Assembly: GCA_050951845.1 (NCBI GenBank)
Contig: JBMNJV010000001.1
Span: forward strand, 248,001 to 312,000
Length of the DNA stretch: 64,000 bases
From: UBA5436 sp050951845
GTDB lineage: Bacteria; Bacillota; Clostridia; Saccharofermentanales; DTU023
Direction of reading: 5' to 3'
Both the position numbers and the translations under genes were made by a program. The stretch's first letter is position 1. Every line of letters begins with the position of its first letter. This document shows, one piece after another, positions 17,723 through 27,100 of this stretch. Below the pieces are notes generated by a model. It saw nothing but the letters and a program-made list of their open reading frames with translations, was not told where the DNA came from and ran no database searches.

Positions 17723-18313
17723 ATGGATCAAAACAGTAACTATAATCCACAACAACAATATCAGCCGCAACAGCAGCAATATCAGCCGCAACAGCAGCAA
17801 TATCAGCCGCAGCAGCAGCAATATCAGCCGCAGCAGCAACAATATCAGCCGCAGCAGCAACAATATCAGCAACAATATCAACAACCATATCAACAAGCTC
17901 CCAAGCTTAAAGGTGCTACTATGCTCAAAGTAGTAGGTATCTTAATGATCATTGGTGCCGGTATCGGAATTATAGTTTCAATTATCAGTATTACAACCGT
18001 CGGCGCTATGCTTTCTCTTGCCGCCGCCTTTGGTGTTGCGCCTTCCGCAGGATTGGTATATGCTTCATTAGCTCTTGCAATAATCGGCTCGATTATTCAA
18101 TTAATCGCCGGAATACTTGGCGTTAAACACAACAATAATAAAGCCAAAGCCGGAAATCTGGTCATTTGGGGCGGAGCGGTTGCAGGGCTTAATTTGGTCA
18201 GTGCAATCTTATCAGCTATCGGCGGAAACGGTTTCCCGATTCTCTCTTTATTGTTAGGAATGGTCGTTCCTGTTCTCTACATTGTAGGTGCAATGCAAAA
18301 CAAAAACAGCTGA
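17723..18313 (+). CDS. Membrane protein with Gln/Pro/Tyr-rich repeat N-terminus
   Basis: I place the start at the ATG at 17723 because GGAGGG (17710-17715) lies 7 bases before it; the in-frame ATG at 17708 would overlap that site. The product is then 196 residues. The first 55 residues contain about six copies of the heptad QPQQQQY, encoded by a 21-bp DNA repeat. The rest has four hydrophobic helices (starting about MLKVVGILMIIGAG, SLAAAFGV, LALAIIGSIIQLIAG, and the last before GAMQNKNS). It resembles small DUF4064-like or pilin-neighbour membrane proteins only in general form. Function unknown. It lies 140 bases after the HerA-like gene and is followed by a terminator. Confidence 0.8.
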   Translation: MDQNSNYNPQQQYQPQQQQYQPQQQQYQPQQQQYQPQQQQYQPQQQQYQQQYQQPYQQAPKLKGATMLKVVGILMIIGAGIGIIVSIISITTVGAMLSLAAAFGVAPSAGLVYASLALAIIGSIIQLIAGILGVKHNNNKAKAGNLVIWGGAVAGLNLVSAILSAIGGNGFPILSLLLGMVVPVLYIVGAMQNKNS

Positions 18314-18449
18314 TTTTTTTGTTATAAGTGAATAAAGTTTGATATTAAAAAGCGTAGTCAATATCTCAAAAACACTTCAGAGAGTTGATTACGCTTTATT
18401 CATTTTATTTGTATTATTAATTGCTAATCTTATTAATTTCCACATAGCC
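18314..18449. terminator. Stem-loop (terminator) after the Gln-rich membrane protein
   Basis: AAAGCGTAGTCAA (18349-18361) pairs with TTGATTACGCTTT (18385-18397) at 12 of 13 positions. The loop is 23 bases and ATTCATTTTATTTG follows. The T-run is interrupted, so efficiency is uncertain. The rest of the interval shows nothing. Confidence 0.55.
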
Positions 18450-18618
18450 GCCGGCCCGCGCGTCAACAAGCCGGACTGCATGCTGGACCCCGACATCATC
18501 TCTCATGATCGCCGGCCCGCGCGTCAACAGGCCGGGCTTTTTATTTGTTTAAGAGTCAAAGCAATGTAATTGAGGCGCAAGCACAGCCGCGCGTCAACTA
18601 GCCGGGCTTTTTGTTTTG
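18450..18618. repeat. G+C-rich hairpin repeat, three copies, two ending as terminators
   Basis: The core CCGCGCGTCAACAAGCCGG (last bases variable) occurs at 18450-18474, 18511-18540 and 18586-18618. In copies 2 and 3 GCCCG or GCCG pairs with CGGGC or CGGC and CTTTTTATTTG or CTTTTTGTTTTG follows, giving terminator form. These are islands of G+C in an AT-rich spacer and may be REP-like. The IS66 element begins right after the T-run of copy 3. Confidence 0.7.
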
Positions 18619-18730
18619 TTGTAAGCGTCAAACCTATCGGCGTCTAGTCACCGGAGCACAACCCAGTTAGACTATCCAAAACTGGATGTCTTAAGACGTC
18701 TAAAAATGAATAGTATAGGAGTGTCTTGAA

Positions 18731-19081
18731 ATGGGTGGTAAACTTGTAGAGCTAAAAACCAATGCCAAATTAAACAGTTGGTATATGGATATCCAATCAC
18801 AAAAACAGAGCGGTTTAACCGTAGACGAGTGGTGTGAGGAAGCCGGAATGACTCGTTCCACTTATTACTATCGTTACAAAATAGTGATGAAAGCATTAGA
18901 AAATCGTCTCGCTGCTGAAGCAGGCAAAACAGTTCAGTTCGAAGCTTTACCGGCTCCTGCTCCTGTTAATGAATCTAAGGAAGAAAGCATCCGCATCCGG
19001 CTCGGTGATCTGGAAGTAGAGATACCATCCGGAGCCAGCTCAGAGAATATTCAAGCTGTAATCGAGGCATTGAAATGTTAA
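18731..19081 (+). CDS. tnpA: IS66 TnpA accessory protein
   Basis: 116 residues, ATG preceded by AGGAG. The N-terminal half (LNSWYMDIQSQKQSGLTVDEWCEEAGMTRSTYYYR) is a helix-turn-helix region of the kind found in IS66 OrfA. The C-terminal half ends IRIRLGDLEVEIPSGAS..., the usual IS66 TnpA tail. It is needed together with TnpB for IS66 transposition, though its precise role is not settled. The stop overlaps the tnpB start (ATGTTAA), implying translational coupling. Confidence 0.92.
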   Translation: MGGKLVELKTNAKLNSWYMDIQSQKQSGLTVDEWCEEAGMTRSTYYYRYKIVMKALENRLAAEAGKTVQFEALPAPAPVNESKEESIRIRLGDLEVEIPSGASSENIQAVIEALKC

Positions 19082-19431
19082 AAGATTACCGGACAAAAGG
19101 GAAAATTTATCTGGCCTTAGGTTATACAGATCTTCGCAAAGGTATAGATGGTCTATGTGCTCTCGTCCAAGAAAACTATGGCAAAGACCTGAAGACTCAT
19201 GATCTGTTTTTATTTTGTGGTCGGCGCACTGATCGGATTAAAGGATTATTGTGGGAAGGGGACGGTTTTCTTCTGCTGTACAAACGTTTGGAAGCCGGTC
19301 GTTTCCAATGGCCAAGAACCCCGACAGAATTATCAGAGATTACGCCAGAACAATACAACTTTCTGATGCGTGGTATGCAGGTAATCGCCCCTAAAATCCC
19401 ACAACGAAAAACAGCACCTAAAATCGTCTGA
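19075..19431 (+). CDS. tnpB: IS66 TnpB (Orf2) protein
   Basis: 118 residues, the usual IS66 Orf2 length. Characteristic motifs: YLALGYTDLRKGIDGLCALV near the N-terminus, LFLFCGRRTDRIKGLLWEGDGFLLLYKRLEAGRFQWP in the middle, and the Leu/Gly-rich end. Its start overlaps the tnpA stop by seven bases. It is required for transposition by IS66 but has no known catalytic motif. Confidence 0.95.
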   Translation: MLKDYRTKGKIYLALGYTDLRKGIDGLCALVQENYGKDLKTHDLFLFCGRRTDRIKGLLWEGDGFLLLYKRLEAGRFQWPRTPTELSEITPEQYNFLMRGMQVIAPKIPQRKTAPKIV

Positions 19432-19492
19432 AAGCACTGAGATAAAGGCTTTTCAGCTTGTTTTATTTTCCCTGAAATGGTAAAATAAAGGC

Positions 19493-21046
19493 ATGAAAAC
19501 AGTCACTATTTCCCAGGAAGAATACAACAAATTCAAGGCGCAAGAGCAATATATTAGTGAGCTTGAACAACGAGAAAAATGGCTCAAGGAACAGATCCTT
19601 TTGCTGAAAAAAGCTCAGTTTGGCTCTAAGAGTGAACGTGCTACATATCTCAAACAATTAAGCATCGATAATCTTTTTGATGAGGCAGAAGTCTTCAGTG
19701 ATCCTGAACAAGAAGAACCTAAATTTGAAGAAGTAATAAATGTTCCGGCTCATACCCGTAAGAAAAAATCTGTCATAGAACGTCTTCCTGAAGATATCCC
19801 TGTCGTTGAACGTCACCACTATGTAGATGCAGAGGGACGTACCTGCCCTCATTGTTCTGCAGAGATGGAAGAAATAGGTACAGAAACAAGAAGTACTCTT
19901 GGTATGGCACCAGCTAAAGTATTTGAGATCCGCGATATTTGTCATGTTTATGCTTGTAAAGCTTGTGACAAAGAAGCAGAACCGGTGACGGTTCGTAAAG
20001 CAACCTTTCCTGCTGCTGTGATCCCTGGTGGTATAGCTAGTCCGGAAGCAATTGCTAATGTGATCAATGACAAATTTGTTCAGGGAACACCACTCTACCG
20101 CCAGGAACAGTATTGGCAACGAGTCGGTGTGATGCTCTCCAGACAGACGATGTCAAACTGGCTGATGTACTCAGTAGAACATTACTTGAGATATATTTAC
20201 GATAAACTTCACCAAGATCTACTTCAAGAAGACATCCTGCACGCTGATGAAACAGAATTACAGGTTCTGCAAGAAGAAGGGAAAAGTCCGCAAAGCAAAA
20301 GTTACATGTGGCTGTACCGTACAGGAGTAACAGCTGCCAATCCGATTGTTCTCTTTCATTACGAGCGTGACCGCAGGCATTGCCGTCCACAAGAATTCCT
20401 GGAAGGATTTCAGGGATATCTGCACAGTGATGGTTACGAAGCCTACCATAAATTAGAAAATGTCAGGTCAGTGGGATGCTTTGTCCATGTCAGAAGAAAG
20501 TTTGTTGAAGCAGCAGAAACTGCCTCGAAAAACAAAGGCAGCCTTAACCTTGCCGGCAAGGCAGTTGAAGATATCCGTCAAATATTCGCTTGGGAAGACT
20601 TCTGTGCCAAGATGTCCGCTGAGGAACGCTACGAGAAACGACTTGCAAAACAAAAACCACTCATGGAAAAATTCTTTGAATGGCTGGAAGATATTGTTGT
20701 GTCAGAGAAGTCAGCTTTAGGCATTGCCAGAAAGTATGCCTTAGGGCAGAAGGATTATATTCTCAATGTCTACCTGGATGGACGACTTGAGTTAAACAAC
20801 AACCGTGCGGAGCGAAGCATAAAACCATTCGTAATCGGCAGGAAGAATTTTCTATTCGCCAACACACCCAGAGGAGCTACTGCCAGTGCCATTCTCTACT
20901 CTCTCGTTGAGACAGCCAAAGAGACGGGAGTTGATCCTTACAGTTACTTGGTTTATACCCTGACAGAAGCAGCAAAACTACGTGATACCGATGAATTCGA
21001 GAAAATTGCCGAACTGACGCCCGCATATTTTAAAAATCTCGGATAA
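19493..21046 (+). CDS. tnpC: IS66 transposase TnpC (DDE)
   Basis: 517 residues, full length for the family. It has an N-terminal leucine-rich helical region (residues 11-60), a zinc-binding pair of CxxC motifs (Cys118/Cys121 and Cys155/Cys158), and an RNase H-like catalytic domain with the DDE residues Asp252 (LHADETELQ), Asp313 (YLHSDGYEAYH) and Glu440 (NNNRAERSIKPFVIGRKNFLF). It cuts and joins the IS ends. No frameshift or stop interrupts it. The gap to tnpB is 61 bases and contains a short hairpin-like stretch around 19465-19490. Confidence 0.97.
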   Translation: MKTVTISQEEYNKFKAQEQYISELEQREKWLKEQILLLKKAQFGSKSERATYLKQLSIDNLFDEAEVFSDPEQEEPKFEEVINVPAHTRKKKSVIERLPEDIPVVERHHYVDAEGRTCPHCSAEMEEIGTETRSTLGMAPAKVFEIRDICHVYACKACDKEAEPVTVRKATFPAAVIPGGIASPEAIANVINDKFVQGTPLYRQEQYWQRVGVMLSRQTMSNWLMYSVEHYLRYIYDKLHQDLLQEDILHADETELQVLQEEGKSPQSKSYMWLYRTGVTAANPIVLFHYERDRRHCRPQEFLEGFQGYLHSDGYEAYHKLENVRSVGCFVHVRRKFVEAAETASKNKGSLNLAGKAVEDIRQIFAWEDFCAKMSAEERYEKRLAKQKPLMEKFFEWLEDIVVSEKSALGIARKYALGQKDYILNVYLDGRLELNNNRAERSIKPFVIGRKNFLFANTPRGATASAILYSLVETAKETGVDPYSYLVYTLTEAAKLRDTDEFEKIAELTPAYFKNLG

Positions 21047-21123
21047 ATCTGATTGGAACGCCGATAGGTTTGACGCTCACGTTTTGTTTAGGTGCGGGAT
21101 ATATCATCCGTTGTTACTGCAAT

Positions 21124-21163
21124 AAAAAGCCGGGTAGCTGAAGAGATTCTTCAGCTACCCGGC
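21124..21163 (-). terminator. Strong terminator of the giant surface-protein gene
   Basis: A perfect 16-bp stem, with arms 21129-21144 and 21148-21163, has a 3-base loop. On the minus strand TTTTTATTG follows directly. It lies 36 bases past the stop codon at 21199. Confidence 0.93.
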
Positions 21164-21198
21164 CTCAGTCTTTTAAATTCTGCGATCAAACTCTGTAA

Positions 21199-24100
21199 TT
21201 ATTCTTCATGTTCAGATCGTTGCTTTTTTTTGCGTAGCTTTAAGAATATAGTACCTAATGCTAACATCAAAAATCCTAATCGGTGGTACAGTGCATTATT
21301 CTCGCCTGTTTTCGGTTTGGGGCTTATTATTTCTGCAGGATCATGACAATTTGTTACAACAAAACCTTTTTCCGGATCACCTGAAATGGATGAAGTGTAT
21401 TCATCTACCGGCTTTTCTTCAATAGTATAAACTATCTTTTTACCTGCATTGTAGACATCCAGGTCAGTAAAGCTGCCTGTCCATCTCTCAGCTTGCGTTA
21501 AAACCAAAGTCTTGCCTGTATCTGCTCCATTGGCTAAGAGTTTAATGGTTACAGATACCGGTCTTGATCCGTGTTGATCATCTTGATCGTCCCAAACTTT
21601 GGTTACCTGGATACCGGTTTTGCTCGGTATATATGTGTTCGTCACATTATAGTCCGAGATTTCTGATCTGTACTTATCCAGAATATCCTCGGTAATCGTG
21701 TAAATGATTTCTGCACCGTTTTCAAATTTCGGTAAATTGGCAAATGTCCATTTCCAGCTATCCGTAGCTTTAACGACTATAGATTCTTTTTCTGAACCGT
21801 TGGCAAACAGTCGGATCGTGATACTTTCAGGACGCTTGCCATCCTGGTCATTGTGATCATTCCAGATTGCATTGCCGATTACATCAATTGTTGCAGGGGT
21901 TCTTGAGCTGGTTACCGTATAACCTGTCGCCACAGCGCCTCCTATCACAGTGGTATAACCATTGCCGATGTCAATCATTTCTATAGTATATATAATCTTC
22001 CTGTCGGCATTGTACTCTTCCAGACCAGTGAACGTGCCGGTCCAATTACCTGTCTTGGTCAAAGTCAGCCTCTTACCGGTGTCTGCACCATTTGCGAACA
22101 ACTTGATCGTGACACTTTGAGGTCTGACTCCATCTTGATTATTCGCATCTTGCCATAATTGAGTAACTGCTATATTGATAAGTTCGTCGTCTGTATCCGT
22201 GCCGTCATAGGTATTCGTGATCGTGTTACCGACCTGCGTCATCGTATAACCGTCGGGAACTGCCGGCTCGTACACGGTATAGGTGTACTTGCCGGAATCA
22301 GGTGCATACTTCGGCAGGTCTGTCCATTCATACTCTGCAGTATGCGTACCATCATCGGTGACAGATACCGCATCACCGTAGTCGGTACCGTTCTGCTTCA
22401 GTTGTAACGAGACCGTCGCACCATTCTCTCCTGCCGGCAAATCTGTCCATTTCTTCGTAGCAGTGAAGCTCACAGGCTCTTTCACGGGCTCTTGCGGATC
22501 CCCGGGATCTACAGGATCTACAGGATCTTCAGGATCAACAGGATCTTCAGGATCAACAGGATCAACAGGATCAACAGGATCTTCAGGGTCAGCAGGATTG
22601 TGATTATTTGTCACACCGTCATAGGTATTGGTGATCGTATTACCAACCTGTGTCATCGTGTAACCGTCGGGAACTGCCGGTTCAGACACGGTATAGATGT
22701 ACTTGCCGGAATCAGGTGCATATTTCGGCAGGCCGGTCCATTTATATTCTGCAGTATTTGTGCCATCATCGGTGACAGATACTGCATCACCATAGTCGGC
22801 ACCGTTCCTCTTCAGTTGTAACGAGACCGTTGCACCTTTCGCACCGGCCGGTAACTCTGTCCATTTCTTCGTCACAGTCACATCCTGCAATTTGCCGGCT
22901 GCATCCGTGCCGTCATACTTGTTCGTCAGGGTGAAGCCGTCTGTCTGGTTACCGGTCATCGCCTTCTGCGTATAACCCAAAGGTACTGTCTCTGTCAGCG
23001 TATAGCTGATCTCTTCTCCTGAGCTGTCGTACTTGTACAGATCGGTATAGGTATACTTCCAGGCACCATCGGCATTCGGAACCAGATCATGCTTGTACGC
23101 ACTGCCGTCGCTGCCCGTCAGTTTGATCGCCAGGCGGGCCGGAAGTTTGCTGTTATCTGTGACAGTTTTACCTGCTGCATCCTGCCACACCTTTGTGATC
23201 GAAACCGTTACAGGCTCTTGCGGATCATCAGGATCAACAGGATCTTCATTGTTGGTCACACCGTCATAGGTATTGGTGATCGTGTTACCAACCTGTGTCA
23301 TTGTGTAACCGTCGGGAACTGCCGTCTCGTACACGGTATAGGTGTACTTGCCGGAATCAGGTGCATACTTCGGCAGACCGGTCCATTTATACTTTACAGT
23401 ATGTGTGCCATTGTCCGCTACAGATACCGGATCGCCATAGTCGGTACCGTTCCTCTTCAGTTGTAACGAGACCGTTGCGCCTTTCGCACCGGCCGGTAAC
23501 TCTGTCCATTTCTTCGTCACAGTCACATCCTGCAACTTGCCGGCTGCATCCGTGCCGTCATACTTGTTCGTCAGGGTGAAGCCGTCTGTCTGGTTACCGG
23601 TCACCGCCTTCTGCGTATAACCCAAAGGTACTGTCTCTGTCAGCGTATAGCTGATCTCTTCTCCTGAGCTGTCGTACTTGTACAGATCGGTATAGGTATA
23701 CTTCCAGGCACCATCGGCATTCGGAACCAGATCATGCTTGTACACACTGCCGTCGCTGCCCGTCAGTTTGATCGCCAGGCGGGCCGGGAGTTTGCTGTTA
23801 TCTGTGACTGCTTTACCTGCTGCATCCTGCCACACCTTTGTGATCGAAACCGTTACAGGCTCTTGCGGATCATCAGGATCAACAGGATCTTCATTGTTGG
23901 TCATACCGTCATAGGTATTCGTGATCGTGTTACCATCCTGTGTCATTGTGTAACCGTTGGGAACTGCTGTCTCAACTACGCTGTAGCTGTACAAGGTAAC
24001 AGTTCCGTTTTCAGGATTTACTCTATAGCTGGGCAGATTTTTCCAGGTATACGTCTTGGTATGCGTGCCATCGTCTGCTACAGATACAGGATTGCCATAA

Positions 24101-27100
24101 TTAGTACCGTTCCGCTTGAGCTGCAGAGAGACTGTTGCGCCATTCGCGCCGGCCGGCAACTCTGTCCATTTCTTCGTCGCAGTCACTGATGTCAATTTAA
24201 TATTATGCTGATCAAGACCCCTTTGTGTATTGGCAAAACCCTCAGGTGCACCCGGCCGGGTTGCGTCAGCCGCAGAGTATTCCCGGGTTGTATAGATGTA
24301 TTCCTGCCCTTGTGAATTAAATTTGGGCATCATGGTCCAGGAAACCTGGCCGGTTTCGCCTGCAAACGAGATACCGGGGATGGCCTTGACTTCTGCCTCT
24401 GTTTTCGGCAGCACCGCTTGGTCGTTAAGTGAAAGACCTCGCCAGAGCCTGAGCCAGATGTCGGGCAGAGAGTATCCTTCCGTAACACCGTGCCAGGACT
24501 TTTTGGCAACAACTTCGCGGGTAGGGCTTTTATAGGTGTCGGTCACTTTCAGCGGATCATCCTCGTCATAAGTAGTGTTGTAGATGTATTTCTGCGGATT
24601 TTCCTCATTATCCTTCCAGAGATTCTTCGGATTACCCGCGCTGTCGGTCTCGACCACGGAATAGATATACTGGAAGCCCTCAGCAGTACCCCAGGGCAGA
24701 TTGGTCCAAGTAACAGTGACTGTGTCGGGACTTCCGGCAGGACCACGGAGAGCAACAGGCTTGGTGACCGGTTGGCCGTTCAGATCCGCGTGACCAGAAG
24801 CGATAGCGCTTGCCTCTTCCTCAAACAAAGTTCTGCGGTAGAGAGTCAGGTAAGTTGCAGGGCCGATGTTTTCTGCACGCTGTGCATCACCGCCCACCCA
24901 TGTTTTACTGGCATTGATATTCGACCGATGAACATTGATAATGCGGTCAGAGTCGTTGTCGTAGCGGTCGTAGTTTTCCGGAGAGGAATCCTCACCGGCA
25001 GAGTTCACCTCACGGGCTGTGTAGCTGTAAGGGTTTTCTAAATCCGGTTTTTCGACACCTTCTTCAAGTACCATCGGGAAACGAGGCAGATCGGTCCATG
25101 TATAGGTCCATGCACTCAGTTCACCTGACTGACCCGTCTGAACATCGTCCACTAAACCATCAAGTTTGACCGGATCTCCGATGTTAACAGACTCCGTGCC
25201 ATGTGTTTGCACCAACTGGAAATATACAGGCGGCTTAGGCCCTCCGCCCCAGATCTTCTCTGCGGTAAACTGCGTCTTCAGTGCAATGTTTTTGATCGCT
25301 ATGCTGGAAGACGAAACAGCATCAATGACATAATCATCTCCCAGAGGCTCTTCCTTAACAAAATAGGTATAGTATATCGGCAGCTTCGGATCGTTGTTAT
25401 AGTTGCCGTTGAGCGGCAGGTTGGTCCAGGTGTATTCCCAGGGCTTGCTTTCCATACCGTGAGTGCCCGGAGTGAGATCCGCCGTACCGTCCATAATACC
25501 GTTATAGACTGCCGGCATTTCTTCTTCATAATGATAATTGCTGCCGGATACCCAGCGCCACAACTTGAAGGTAACGCTCTCCGGCAAGGGTGCCTGGCCG
25601 ATGTTCCAGCGCTTGACTGCAGTAAAGTTACCCTCGTTGTATGTATTACTTATATAGAAGCCGTCAGTGGCATTACCGGTAATAATCCGCTGATAGGGGA
25701 AATTTTCCGGAATGATCTCTGTAATGGTATATTTGGCTTCTTTTCCATCAAGAGTCCTGGTAGGCAGATTGGGCCAGATAAGCAGACCGGGAGCTGCCTC
25801 ATAGGGTTCACCGCTATCGGCAGTCTCTTCCGCAATACCGTCCAGTTCAAATCTGTCAAACTCTGCACCGTTTTGGAACAGCACAATGGTAACCGGTGGC
25901 TTCACTGTGGTTTGCTTATATTCTTTGAACACTTCGACAGTAGTCTTGTCAAAGGTATTGGTGAACACCCAGTCGTTGCCGTTCTGCACCGGGGTGCCTG
26001 CCGTATAGATTGCCGGATAGTCGGATTGTTTCACCGAATAGATGTAGCGTTCGCCGCTGACAGGATCGTACTTGGGCAAGGCGGTAACTTTGACATTCCA
26101 GCCATTGCTTATAACACGCCCATCGAATGCCGGTAAATTGATGTCGGTGCCGTCAAGGGTGACGGAACCCAGTGGTTCTTCAGGCTGGGTTCCACCTTCA
26201 TGCCACCGATAAAGGGACAACTTCGTCGTCTTATCGGGCAGGTCGTAAGCCTCCGCAGGAGCGCCATCCCAGATTATGTCGACTGACAAATCGAAAGTCT
26301 GCCAGGTATTTGTTATTTGTTGCAGACCATCGCCAAAGTCAGGTTGTCCGGAGTCGCTTATATAGTTGCCCGGAGTACCGTACGTAAAGGTTCCGGTGTC
26401 TTCATTATATGCACCTTCTTTTACACGGAATACGTAGGGGACGCCGTCATTATCCTTCAGAGTGATGTTCTGCCAAGTTATGGGCTCACTCTCAGTGCTG
26501 CCTTGCGGCATACTCACCTTAACAGGCATGGCATCTGGTACCGCTTCAAACGAGATGGTGAGGCTGGTTGTGCGTTCCAGACGCAACCATACTTCCGGGT
26601 AGGGTGTCGGCCCGTTACCTGCCCAGATTTTCTTTGTGGTTTTGCTGCCGGTGGGACTTGTATAGGTATTTACCACACCCAGAGAACCGGTCATTGCGGC
26701 GGGAGTGTATTCGTAGCTGGCCGGCAGCCCCGGAACAAATTCATCTTCCTCATTCATCACACCTTCCACGATACTGAAAGTGTAGGCTTCTCCATCAATG
26801 TTCGTCTGTTGTACATTATCCCATTTGACACTCGAAATGCCGTGCGGCAGCCTCAAGATCGCGCTGCCCGCTTCTCCGGCAGGGATATCTTCCGGATCGC
26901 CGCTGCCTATGGCACGTTGCAACTTGAACCATACCGTGGGTTTTTGCACAGGACCGTTGACCCATTGTTTTTGAGCAGTTTCCGTATCGGTCGGGATAGT
27001 GTAGGTATTTGTCAAATCAAGAGTGCCTTGTCCTGAGAGCGTATAATTCTCGGGAGTACCCTCGGTAAACTCTTCATTTTCCAGTTTGCCTTCTACAACA

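Larger units (their letters stand above)
18621..21080 (+). mobile_element. IS66-family insertion sequence, complete, 2460 bp
   Basis: The ends are 23-bp inverted repeats, 18621-18643 (GTAAGCGTCAAACCTATCGG...) and 21058-21080, identical except at position 3. Both are flanked by the 8-bp direct repeat GTTTTGTT (18613-18620 and 21081-21088). An 8-bp duplication and GTAAGCG-type ends are hallmarks of IS66. Inside are three genes in the order tnpA, tnpB, tnpC, all open and full length. The element therefore looks recent and possibly active. The target was the T-run behind a G+C-rich hairpin. Confidence 0.97.

Noticed and set aside
17682..17933. Asn/Ser/Ile-rich repeat frame overlapping the Gln-rich gene
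   Set aside because: It is an alternate frame of the 21-bp Gln repeat; the chosen frame has the ribosome binding site and membrane helices.
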